NCBI GenBank assembly: GCA_019240475.1
Contig: JAFAYI010000007.1
Coordinates: forward strand, 119,639-183,638
Reading direction: 5' to 3'
DNA length: 64,000 bases
Source: Acidobacteriaceae bacterium
GTDB lineage: Bacteria; Acidobacteriota; Terriglobia; Bryobacterales; Bryobacteraceae
Each line of letters opens with the position of its first letter. Positions within the stretch are counted from its first letter, which is position 1. A program made the translations under genes and the position numbers. The notes below the pieces were generated by a model. The model saw only the letters and a list, made by a program, of their open reading frames with translations. It did no database searches and was not told the DNA's origin. This document shows, in pieces, positions 7,130 to 15,293 of the stretch.

Positions 7130-9886
7130 ATGCCCAGGCTGCGCGAAGAAATCACAAGAAGTCTGCGTTGGCTCGGAAGACGCGTTGATTCGCGTCGACG
7201 GCTGCTCTCGCCGGAAGAGACGGCGATCCGGCCTGGCATGCGAGAAGGCCGGGAATTCGGCCCCTACCGGATCGAGCAGCACCTCGGTTCGGGCGGAATG
7301 GGCGACGTTTACCTGGCAATCGACACTCGCTTGGGGAGGCAAGTCGCGCTGAAGTTCTTGCCCGCCGAGCTGACCTCGGAAGAAGAAATGCTGCACCGCT
7401 TCCAAGAGGAAGCGAGAACGGCCTCGGCGCTAAACCATCCGAACATCCTGACGATTTACGATATCGGCGAAATCGGCGGCGATTATTTCATCGCGAGCGA
7501 GTACATCGACGGGATCGATCTGCGAGCAGCGCTCAACGAGCGAAGCATCGACGCGGCGCGAGCCATCGAGATAGCGGCGCAGATCGCCTCGGCGCTCGCG
7601 CAGGCCCACAAGGCCGGGATTGTGCATCGAGACCTGAAGCCGGGCAACATCATGCTACGGCAAGACGGCTACGTGAAGGTGATCGACTTCGGCCTCGCGA
7701 AACTGGTAGAGGCGCCGGCGCGGGGCGGCTCGCGGGGGTCTTTGACGCAGCCGGGATCGGTGCTGGGGACGGTGCATTATATGTCGCCCGAGCAAGCCAG
7801 AGGCGAAGAGCTGGACCGAAGAAGCGACCTCTGGAGCCTCGGCGTGATTTTGTACGAGATGGCGGCGCACAGGCGGCCGTTCGAAGGGCAAACCGATAGC
7901 CACGTAATCGTGGCGATTCTGGACCAAGACGCGCCGCCGCTGCCGGAGGGCCTGGGAGTCCCGGGTGGACTCGCGCAGGTTGTCCAAAGGGCGCTTCAAA
8001 AGGACCCGGCAAAACGGTATCAATCGGCAGGCGAATTCTGCGCGGAGTTGAGGCGCTTGCAAACGGGCGCGAGCGCGGAGAGAAGCATGCCGCTTTCAGT
8101 CGGGACGGCGCCGCGGGATTGGGGCCGCAGGGGGGCGCTCGGCGGCGTGGCGTTGGCGCTGCTGGCGGTTTGGGCCGTCTGGTGGTGGGGGCTCGGAGGC
8201 CGTTATCGTTTCACGAGTCCGGAGTGGTTCCAATTCGAGACGCCCGAGCGGATCACCTACGACGGAAACGTGCAGCTGGGCGCGATTTCCCCGGATGGAA
8301 AGTATCTGGCGTATGTCACCGGAGACGAAAGCGACGAGTTGCTGCGGATCCTGAAGCTGGAAGGGCGGCAAGGGCGCGCGCTTGCGATCGGGCAGGATCG
8401 GTGTATCGGACTGACGTTTTTGCCCGACGGGCAGGCGCTCTATTACGTATTGAAGAATCCGCGGGAAGAGCTGGGGCGTTTATATCGTCTCAAGCTTGGA
8501 TCGGAAGTACCGACCACGATGGTGTTGGAGAACATCGATGGACCGGTGACGTTTTCCCCGGATGGGAAGCAATTCGCGTTCTTGAGGCGAGCCGAGGAAC
8601 GGGGCTTAAGCGAGGCGTCGATCCTGGTGGGTTCGATGCAGAACCCGGCGGAGACGCGCCCCATTTTGAGCCGCGTGAATACGCAACTGCAAGAGCAAAT
8701 GGCGTGGTCGCCGCGCGGAGACCAGATCGCGGCGATCGCGTTTCCCGCCCAGATGGATGCGCCGACCCAGCCCTCGATCTCGCTGTTCTCGTTAGACGGG
8801 CGGGAGCGCAAGCAGTTTTCGACTCGCGATTTGCGGACGTTGAGCTATCCGGTGTGGCTCGATCGGGGGCGTTCGTTGATGTTTTCGGGTCTTCCCGTGG
8901 GCGCCCAGTCGAAGCAGAAGCGGCTCGAACAACTGCATATCGCGACCGGTCAATTCCATGAACTGCCGTCGGCGCTGGCGTTCGATGGGCTAAGCGTAAC
9001 GAGCGACGGTAGCGTGCTGGCAGCGGTCAGCTTAGACCAGCGTTCGTCGGTTTGGGTGGCTGAGGGGAATCGCCTGGACGCACCCCGGCGGTTGTTGCCG
9101 CAGTCGGAGGATATCGAAAACCTGTCGTGGCTCGGCGACGATGTGATTTTTCCGTCATCGCGCTCAGGGAATGTCAGCTTTTGGCGGATCAGGGGCGCGG
9201 GAGGCGTCGAGCCATTGGCCGGCTCGGAGCGATGCGTACAGACGGAACCCGCCGGCCTGGAGAGCGAGAGCGCGGTGATTTACTCGTCTAACTGCGCGAC
9301 AGGCGGGGACGATTTCAATATCTGGCGGCTAAACCTAGATACGGAAAAGCGAGTACAACTCACGAGCGGGTCGAACTTCGATGGGCAGCCCGATGTCTCG
9401 AGAGACGGCCGATGGATCGTGTATTCATCCTGGCCCTCGAACAGCCCGTCGGTCTGGAAGGCGCCGGCCCGGGGAGGAACGCCGGTGCGGGTGTCCGCGC
9501 AACAGGCCCGTTATCCATTTCTCTCGCCGGATGGGCAGGAGATTGTCTGTCAGATCCGGGAGTTGAATGGCCTGTGGCACGTGGCGATCTTGTCGTTCGC
9601 AAATGGCGCGGTGCTGCGGGATTTCCCGGACTTGCCCGCCGGGGAGAAATCGCCGCCCGTACGGTGGAGCCCGGACGGCGGGGCATTGGAGTATGTTTCA
9701 TCGCAGGGCGCCGCTTCGAACATTTGGCGAGAGCCGTTACATGGCGGCGCGGCCCGGCAACTTACTGCATCGGCGGAAGGGAACATCATTTATTTTTCTT
9801 GGAACTTAAACGGCACTAAGCTTGCATACATAAGAGGCCGAGCGGACAGCGATGTGATGTTATTTCGGCGCGCTCGGAATAAGTAG
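7130..9886 (+). CDS. Membrane Ser/Thr protein kinase with TolB-like propeller sensor domain
   Basis: 918 residues. A eukaryotic-type kinase domain spans about 45-310: glycine loop GSGGMGDVY (53-61), catalytic Lys75, HRDLKPGN near 170 and DFGLAKL near 190, with the APE-equivalent SPEQARG. One transmembrane helix lies around 336-356. The outer part (about 370-918) carries repeated SPDGK/SRDGR blades of WD40-like PD40 repeats. This kinase-plus-propeller design is common in Acidobacteriota. The propeller may sense an extracytoplasmic ligand; that is inference. No clear ribosome-binding site precedes the ATG; a later ATG at 7238 is an alternative start. Confidence 0.93.
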   Translation: MPRLREEITRSLRWLGRRVDSRRRLLSPEETAIRPGMREGREFGPYRIEQHLGSGGMGDVYLAIDTRLGRQVALKFLPAELTSEEEMLHRFQEEARTASALNHPNILTIYDIGEIGGDYFIASEYIDGIDLRAALNERSIDAARAIEIAAQIASALAQAHKAGIVHRDLKPGNIMLRQDGYVKVIDFGLAKLVEAPARGGSRGSLTQPGSVLGTVHYMSPEQARGEELDRRSDLWSLGVILYEMAAHRRPFEGQTDSHVIVAILDQDAPPLPEGLGVPGGLAQVVQRALQKDPAKRYQSAGEFCAELRRLQTGASAERSMPLSVGTAPRDWGRRGALGGVALALLAVWAVWWWGLGGRYRFTSPEWFQFETPERITYDGNVQLGAISPDGKYLAYVTGDESDELLRILKLEGRQGRALAIGQDRCIGLTFLPDGQALYYVLKNPREELGRLYRLKLGSEVPTTMVLENIDGPVTFSPDGKQFAFLRRAEERGLSEASILVGSMQNPAETRPILSRVNTQLQEQMAWSPRGDQIAAIAFPAQMDAPTQPSISLFSLDGRERKQFSTRDLRTLSYPVWLDRGRSLMFSGLPVGAQSKQKRLEQLHIATGQFHELPSALAFDGLSVTSDGSVLAAVSLDQRSSVWVAEGNRLDAPRRLLPQSEDIENLSWLGDDVIFPSSRSGNVSFWRIRGAGGVEPLAGSERCVQTEPAGLESESAVIYSSNCATGGDDFNIWRLNLDTEKRVQLTSGSNFDGQPDVSRDGRWIVYSSWPSNSPSVWKAPARGGTPVRVSAQQARYPFLSPDGQEIVCQIRELNGLWHVAILSFANGAVLRDFPDLPAGEKSPPVRWSPDGGALEYVSSQGAASNIWREPLHGGAARQLTASAEGNIIYFSWNLNGTKLAYIRGRADSDVMLFRRARNK

Positions 9887-9904
9887 AGTACTGGAGACAA
9901 GCAT

Positions 9905-10084
9905 ATGGCGACTAATCCTGGAATTGGACCGACGGGGCCACACGAGGACAGTGGGCAGGCGGTATCCACGGGTAACGGGACGGCGGCGCAGACCGCGCTG
10001 GAAGAAACAGGACCAAGCACGGAGAAAGTAGAATCGCAGCCGGTTCGCGATATCGGGCCGACCGGACCTCGCAAGACCGGCTAG
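9905..10084 (+). CDS. 59-residue protein with terminal IGPTGP repeats, unknown
   Basis: Short open frame of 59 codons plus stop, with a good GGAG at 9893-9896 placed 8 bases before the ATG. The hydrophilic, low-complexity protein carries the same hexapeptide IGPTGP near both ends (residues 7-12 and 50-55), with a Ser/Thr/Glu-rich middle. It has no hydrophobic segment and no signal peptide. It follows the kinase by 18 bases and precedes metH on the same strand. Family unknown. The repeat, the ribosome-binding site and the placement argue that it is real. Confidence 0.55.
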   Translation: MATNPGIGPTGPHEDSGQAVSTGNGTAAQTALEETGPSTEKVESQPVRDIGPTGPRKTG

Positions 10085-10099
10085 ACGGAGACCCCGCGC

Positions 10100-10144
10100 G
10101 AGAAGGGTGGGGACATCGATACAATTAAGATGTCTCCCCTTCTC
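10100..10144 (+). promoter_or_regulatory. Leader hairpin abutting the metH start
   Basis: GAGAAGGG(T)GGGGACAT at 10100-10116 pairs with ATGTCTCCCCTTCTC at 10130-10144: about 15 base pairs including one G-U and a small bulge, around a 13-base loop. The stem ends two bases before the metH ATG, and no Shine-Dalgarno is visible. No T-run follows, so it is more likely translational control than a terminator. No cobalamin or SAM riboswitch consensus is recognised. Confidence 0.55.
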
Positions 10145-10146
10145 AT

Positions 10147-13100
10147 ATGACTGAACGTCAACTACGCCGGCAGGCGCTTGAAGACGCACTCGCCAGCCGC
10201 ATTTTGGTGCTGGATGGAGCTATGGGCACCATGCTGCAGCAGCGGCATCTGACGGCTGCGGATTTTGGCGGCGCGGCGCTCGAAGGTTGCAACGAAAACC
10301 TTGTGATCACCCGTCCGGACGTGATTACCGACGTTCACCGGGCGTATTACGAAGCAGGCGCGGACGTGGTGGAGACGGATAGTTTCGGCGGCACGAAAAT
10401 CGTGCTGGCCGAATACGGGCTGCAAGACCGCGCATATGAACTGAACTTCACGGCGGCGCGCCTGGCGCGGCAGGCGGCGGACGAATTTTCGAGCGCGGGG
10501 AAGCCTCGGTTCGTGGCGGGATCGATGGGGCCCACTACGAGAGCTATCAGTGTAACGGGCGGAGTTACGTTCGCGGAGCTGGTAGAGAATTTCTATGAGC
10601 AGGCGAAGGCGTTGGTGGAAGGCGGCGCCGATATTTTACTGCTCGAAACGTGTCAGGATACCCGCAATGTAAAAGCTGGCTTGCTCGCGATCGACCGGCT
10701 GGGACGCGAGTGGAATTATCCGATCGCTTCCATGGTGTCGGGCACGATTGAACCAACGGGTACAATGCTGGCCGGACAGACGGCGGACGCATTCTATACT
10801 TCGATCTCGCATGCGCAGTTGATTTCGGTGGGCTTGAACTGCGCGACTGGGCCTGAATTCATGACCGACCACATTCGGTCCCTTCACGAGCTTGCGACGA
10901 CGCGGGTATCGTGTTATCCGAACGCGGGCTTGCCGGATGAAGAAGGCAAATACCTGGAAACGCCGACCAGCCTGGCGGGGCAATTGGAACGGTTTGTCGA
11001 TCATGGCTGGCTGAATATTGTAGGCGGCTGCTGCGGCACGCGCCCGGACCACATACGGGCGATCGCGCGCATGGCGGAAGGCAAGAAGCCGCGCGAGCCG
11101 AAGACGCCGGCGCATCGCACTTACTTCTCCGGAATCGATTTGATAGAGGCGGAAGAGAGTAACCGGCCGCTGATAGTCGGAGAGCGCACAAACGTGATCG
11201 GCTCCCGGCTCTTCAAGACGATGGTCGGGGAGGAGAAGTGGGAAGAGGCGACGGAAGTTGCGCGCCGGCAGATTCGAAACGGCGCGCACGTGGTGGACGT
11301 GTGCTTGCAATCGAGCGACCGTGAGGAGCTGAACGACATTCCGCCGTTTTACGAGAAGCTGATCCGCAAAATAAAGGCGCCGATCATGATCGATACGACG
11401 GATGCGGGCGCGGTAGAGGCGGCATTGACGTATTGCCAGGGCAAGAGCATCATCAACTCGATCAACCTGGAAGACGGCGAGGAGAAGTTCGAGCGGATGG
11501 TCCCGATCGCGCGGCGGTACGGAGCCGCGCTGGTGGTGGGGTGCATCGATGAAGACCCGGTGCAGGCGCAGGCGTTCACGCGAGAGCGAAAACTGGCGGT
11601 GGCGGAGCGCTCGGTTGAACTACTGACGACGAAATATGGCGTGGCGGCGGAGGACATCGTGATCGATCCTCTAGTCTTTCCGTGCGCGACGGGCGATGAG
11701 AACTACATCGGCGGAGCGGTGGAGACGATCGAAGCCATCCGGTTGATTAAGCAGAAGATTCCGTACGTAAAGACGGTGCTCGGGATTTCGAATATTTCGT
11801 TCGGACTGCCGGCGTCGGCGCGCGAGGTGGTGAATTCCGTCTTTCTTTATTACTGCACGAAGGCGGGGTTGGATCTGGCGATCGTGAACTCCGAAAAGCT
11901 GGAGCGGTTTGCGTCGATACCGGAAGAGGAGCGCCGGTTAGCCGAGGCGCTGCTTTCCAATAAGCCGCCGGCGAATGTGCCGGCCGGGCATGCGAACGAG
12001 GCGGCACTCGAAGGCGTGCCGGAAGACTGGCGCGAGCAAACGCGCGAGCAGAAGATCGCGGTGAACCAGTTCCATATCGCGGCGATTGCGGAGCATTTCC
12101 GCGGCGCGTCGACGAAGAAAAAGAAGACCGGGGAGGGCTTGCCGCTGGACGAGCGGTTGGCGAATTACATCATCGAGGGAAGCAAGGACGGACTGGTTGC
12201 AGATCTGGAGTTGAAGCGGCAGGAGGGAGCGGCGCCGCTCGATATCATCAACGGACCGCTGATGGCGGGCATGGCGGAGGTGGGACGGCTGTTCAACAAC
12301 AACGAGCTGATTGTGGCGGAAGTGCTGCAATCGGCGGAGGCGATGAAAGCGGCGGTCAATCATCTTGAGCAGTTCATGGAGAAATCGGAATCGAGCGCGC
12401 GCGGCAAGATTGTGCTCGCGACCGTGAAAGGCGACGTTCACGATATCGGCAAAAACTTAGTCGAGATCATACTCAGCAACAACGGATATGAGGTGGTGAA
12501 CCTTGGCATCAAGGTTCCGCCCGAGGAGTTGATAAAGGCGTACCAGGCGCATAAGCCGGATGCGATCGGACTTTCAGGGCTGTTGGTGAAGAGCGCGCAG
12601 CAGATGGTGATCACGGCGGGAGACCTGAAGGATTCGGGCATATCGGTTCCGTTGCTGGTGGGAGGGGCGGCGCTTTCAGATAGATTCACGCGAACCAAGA
12701 TTGCGCCGAGTTACGCGGCGGCGACGTTTTACGCAAAGGACGCGATGACGGGACTGCGGCTGATGAACGAAATCATGGACCCGGAGACGCGCGAGGAGGT
12801 GCTGACGGCCCATGTCTCCGGCGAGCCGGCTGGAGAATCGGGCGCGCGCGAGCAGACGCCGGCGGTCGGGCGGGACGAAACGCGGAGTCCAAAGGTGCGA
12901 ATCGATCTTGACATTCCGGCGGCGCCATATCTGGGCCGCAAGATTCGCGCCATTCCGCATCTCGCGGAACTATGGAGCTACATCAATCCGTTCATGCTGT
13001 ACGGGCGGCATCTGGGATTCAAGGGTAACTTCGAGAAATTGCTGGGGGAGAGGGACGCCAAGGCGCTGGAGCTGTTCCACAACATGGAAGAAGTGAAGCG

Positions 13101-13725
13101 GGAAGCGGCGGGATTCATGCGGGCGCGAGCAGCGTGGCAGTTTTTCGAGGCGGAGCGCGAGGGCAATACGCTGCATTTATTCTCGCCCGGCGGCGGTTCG
13201 CCCATTGAGAGTTTTCGCTTCGGGCGGCAGTCGAAATCGGACGGGTTGTGCCTGAGCGATTATGTGCTGGACCCGCAAGACGGGCGCCGGGATCACATTG
13301 CCATGTTCGTGGTGACGGCGGGCGAAGGGATTTTGGAGCGATCGCAAGAGGCGAAAGAGCGCGGCGAGTTTTTCAAGGCGCATGCGCTGCAGGCGCTCGG
13401 ATTGGAGACAGCGGAAGCATGCGCGGAGTGGCTGCATCGGCGGATTCGCGAGGATTGGGGTTTTCCCGATTCGCCGACGATGACGATGCATGAGCGATTT
13501 ACGTCGCGGTACCGAGGCAAGCGCTACAGCTTTGGGTATCCGGCGTGTCCAAACCTGGAAGACCAGGCGAAGCTATGGCGCCTGCTGAAGCCGGAGGACA
13601 TTGGAGTGCAATTGACCGAAGGGTTCATGATGGATCCGGAAGCAAGCGTTTCGGCGCTAGTCTTCCAGCATCCCGATTGCGTGTACTTTAGCGCGGCGGA
13701 AGAGTTAGAACCGGCGTTCGCTTAA
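10147..13725 (+). CDS. metH: Cobalamin-dependent methionine synthase
   Basis: 1192 residues, near the usual full-length size. It transfers methyl from 5-methyltetrahydrofolate to homocysteine through cobalamin. Four modules in order: homocysteine-binding (about 10-330, zinc cysteines in GLNCATG and GGCCGT), pterin-binding (about 345-610), B12-binding cap and Rossmann part (about 650-890, with DVHDIGKN at 763-770 giving the axial His765), and the reactivation domain (about 920-1190). The full activation domain suggests a self-sufficient enzyme rather than the short two-gene form. A hairpin directly upstream may control its translation. Confidence 0.97.
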   Translation: MTERQLRRQALEDALASRILVLDGAMGTMLQQRHLTAADFGGAALEGCNENLVITRPDVITDVHRAYYEAGADVVETDSFGGTKIVLAEYGLQDRAYELNFTAARLARQAADEFSSAGKPRFVAGSMGPTTRAISVTGGVTFAELVENFYEQAKALVEGGADILLLETCQDTRNVKAGLLAIDRLGREWNYPIASMVSGTIEPTGTMLAGQTADAFYTSISHAQLISVGLNCATGPEFMTDHIRSLHELATTRVSCYPNAGLPDEEGKYLETPTSLAGQLERFVDHGWLNIVGGCCGTRPDHIRAIARMAEGKKPREPKTPAHRTYFSGIDLIEAEESNRPLIVGERTNVIGSRLFKTMVGEEKWEEATEVARRQIRNGAHVVDVCLQSSDREELNDIPPFYEKLIRKIKAPIMIDTTDAGAVEAALTYCQGKSIINSINLEDGEEKFERMVPIARRYGAALVVGCIDEDPVQAQAFTRERKLAVAERSVELLTTKYGVAAEDIVIDPLVFPCATGDENYIGGAVETIEAIRLIKQKIPYVKTVLGISNISFGLPASAREVVNSVFLYYCTKAGLDLAIVNSEKLERFASIPEEERRLAEALLSNKPPANVPAGHANEAALEGVPEDWREQTREQKIAVNQFHIAAIAEHFRGASTKKKKTGEGLPLDERLANYIIEGSKDGLVADLELKRQEGAAPLDIINGPLMAGMAEVGRLFNNNELIVAEVLQSAEAMKAAVNHLEQFMEKSESSARGKIVLATVKGDVHDIGKNLVEIILSNNGYEVVNLGIKVPPEELIKAYQAHKPDAIGLSGLLVKSAQQMVITAGDLKDSGISVPLLVGGAALSDRFTRTKIAPSYAAATFYAKDAMTGLRLMNEIMDPETREEVLTAHVSGEPAGESGAREQTPAVGRDETRSPKVRIDLDIPAAPYLGRKIRAIPHLAELWSYINPFMLYGRHLGFKGNFEKLLGERDAKALELFHNMEEVKREAAGFMRARAAWQFFEAEREGNTLHLFSPGGGSPIESFRFGRQSKSDGLCLSDYVLDPQDGRRDHIAMFVVTAGEGILERSQEAKERGEFFKAHALQALGLETAEACAEWLHRRIREDWGFPDSPTMTMHERFTSRYRGKRYSFGYPACPNLEDQAKLWRLLKPEDIGVQLTEGFMMDPEASVSALVFQHPDCVYFSAAEELEPAFA

Positions 13726-13735
13726 TAGGCGCCGC

Positions 13736-13752
13736 ACTTAGTTTGTCTAAGT
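13736..13752. repeat. Small inverted repeat between metH and the convergent regulator gene
   Basis: ACTTAG (13736-13741) and CTAAGT (13747-13752) flank TTTGT in the 45-base gap between two convergent genes. The stem is AT-rich and no T-run follows, so a terminator role is weakly supported. Confidence 0.25.
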
Positions 13753-13770
13753 AAGAGGGCGGATGGGAGG

Positions 13771-15126
13771 TTACTTGCCAGCTCGGCGAGCGATTACTTC
13801 CGATTGAGTGGCGCCGCCGGTGAAAGTGGTTGCGCGAAGCAAGAGCTCGAAGTAGCGCGGAGCGCCGGAAGGATCGATGCCGGCGAGCTTCAGTTCGCGT
13901 TCGAGGCGCGACCGGTCGAGGAGGAATTCGCCAGCGGCCGTGGTGGCGCCGAGAGTGGTTCCCGCGATAAGCAGGACACTGCCAGGTTCCGAAATACCGG
14001 GCAGGAATACTAAGTGAGCATAAGACCAGTGATGTTGATCGTCGCCGGGGGCCGGGTAATCGGGTAACTCGCCCCGGCGGGGCGCTTTGTTGTGAAAGGT
14101 GATGGCGCGCTCGGAATTGAAATCGAACTGGAAATTCAGGCGATCGGTATAGAGCTGCGCCCAGGGGTTGCTGATAGGGCTGCCGATCAGAATAACGTTG
14201 TGGCCTTTGAAATCGGATAGCTGGAGCTGATGGCCGGAACGCAGGAAGGTGCGAGAGAGAACAGAGGCGTTGCTGCGCATGATGAGCGCGGCGATGGACA
14301 TTTCATCCGCATTGGTGTTGTTGAAGCGATTGAACATGTCCTGGAAGATGGCCCGAGACTTGTCCGGCATTTCCGGGTAGGAGCGCACAATGTAATCGTT
14401 CACCGCGATGCGCTGGCCGGAGAGAAGAAGCATCTCAAGGACAGAAGAGTCGCTGGTGACGATGTAAGTGTCGAGCGCGCTATCGAAGAGGGCTGAAAAG
14501 GGCAAAGCCGGAGGGCGCGCTACAGGGCTGGCGGGAACAGTGCGCCAGTGGAGTGCGAGGAAAAAGGCGGCGAGAGCGGAGGCGAACAGAAGCGCGCAGA
14601 TGAATTTGTAGAAACGAAGAGACCGGGCGAGCCGCGGTTCGGCGGAAAGGGCCGGAAGGGAGGACGGCAAAGGAGCCGGCCCGACTTTCGTCGCGGAAAC
14701 CGGCGCTGGAGCGGGTTCGCGCTCGATGGGCACGGAGCGGCGCTCGAACGACAGCGAGTAGCCGCCTTTGGGCATGGAAACGGCGAGAGGTTCGTGCTTG
14801 CCTTCGGTTTCGAAATACAGGTCCAGGCGCCGGCGCAGGTTGCGCGCTTCGGCGCGGACGATGCTGTCCTGAAGGTCGTAAGAACCGGAATCGCGATGGA
14901 AAACGTTCTCCGCGATGGCCTGCTCGCGAACACCTTCGAGGCGATTCGCGATGGTGCAATCGGCTACATAGAGGAGAAATTCGCGCTGGCGGGGAGCTCT
15001 TCGGAACGAATTGCTTTCGGCTATGCGCCGAACAAGCTGGCGCTTTTCGGAGATGTCGAGCGTCTCGGGGGCAAATGCTTCACCTCGCATCCCGAGACGA
15101 TCATAGCAGGGCGCAAGAAGCAGCAC
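13771..15126 (-). CDS. Membrane-anchored winged-helix regulator-like protein
   Basis: 451 residues. The N-terminal 30-130 region (SNSFRRAPRQREFLLYV...SIVRAEARNLRRRL...MPKGGYSLSFE) is the winged-helix-like module often found fused to sensor regions in Acidobacteriota and Proteobacteria. A Pro/Ala linker leads to one transmembrane helix at about 170-190, followed by a 250-residue extracytoplasmic domain I do not recognise. The layout resembles CadC/ToxR-type one-component regulators. It is divergent from the TonB receptor gene, and the shared 167-base gap carries a periodic repeat array, so it may control that receptor. The exact start is uncertain. Confidence 0.7.
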   Translation of the reverse strand: MLLLAPCYDRLGMRGEAFAPETLDISEKRQLVRRIAESNSFRRAPRQREFLLYVADCTIANRLEGVREQAIAENVFHRDSGSYDLQDSIVRAEARNLRRRLDLYFETEGKHEPLAVSMPKGGYSLSFERRSVPIEREPAPAPVSATKVGPAPLPSSLPALSAEPRLARSLRFYKFICALLFASALAAFFLALHWRTVPASPVARPPALPFSALFDSALDTYIVTSDSSVLEMLLLSGQRIAVNDYIVRSYPEMPDKSRAIFQDMFNRFNNTNADEMSIAALIMRSNASVLSRTFLRSGHQLQLSDFKGHNVILIGSPISNPWAQLYTDRLNFQFDFNSERAITFHNKAPRRGELPDYPAPGDDQHHWSYAHLVFLPGISEPGSVLLIAGTTLGATTAAGEFLLDRSRLERELKLAGIDPSGAPRYFELLLRATTFTGGATQSEVIARRAGK

Positions 15127-15169
15127 TGCTGGAATACGGGCGCATTTAGAGCATCGATTGAACGTGATC

Positions 15170-15230
15170 CACCCGTGCTTTTACGGGTGAAAAGGTTGAG
15201 TTCACGGGTAGATCGGCGGAGTTTACGGTT
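15170..15230. promoter_or_regulatory. Phased ACGGGT repeat array between regulator and TonB receptor
   Basis: ACGGGT begins at 15183 and again at 15204, and ACGGTT at 15225: three direct repeats exactly 21 bp apart, two helical turns. An inverted copy ACCCGT at 15171-15176 makes CACCCGT-GCTTTT-ACGGGTG with the first repeat. The array lies in the divergent gap between the winged-helix protein and the first TonB receptor, as expected for a regulator binding on one DNA face. Confidence 0.55.
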
Positions 15231-15293
15231 AATTCACTTTTGCTCGACCGAACGCGCTGCTAGTTTCAAGGCAGTTCGAGGTGGGAGCTTTCC

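Noticed and set aside
9905..10084. 59-residue gene as a RiPP precursor
   Set aside because: No modifying enzyme, protease or exporter is adjacent and there is no leader/core boundary.
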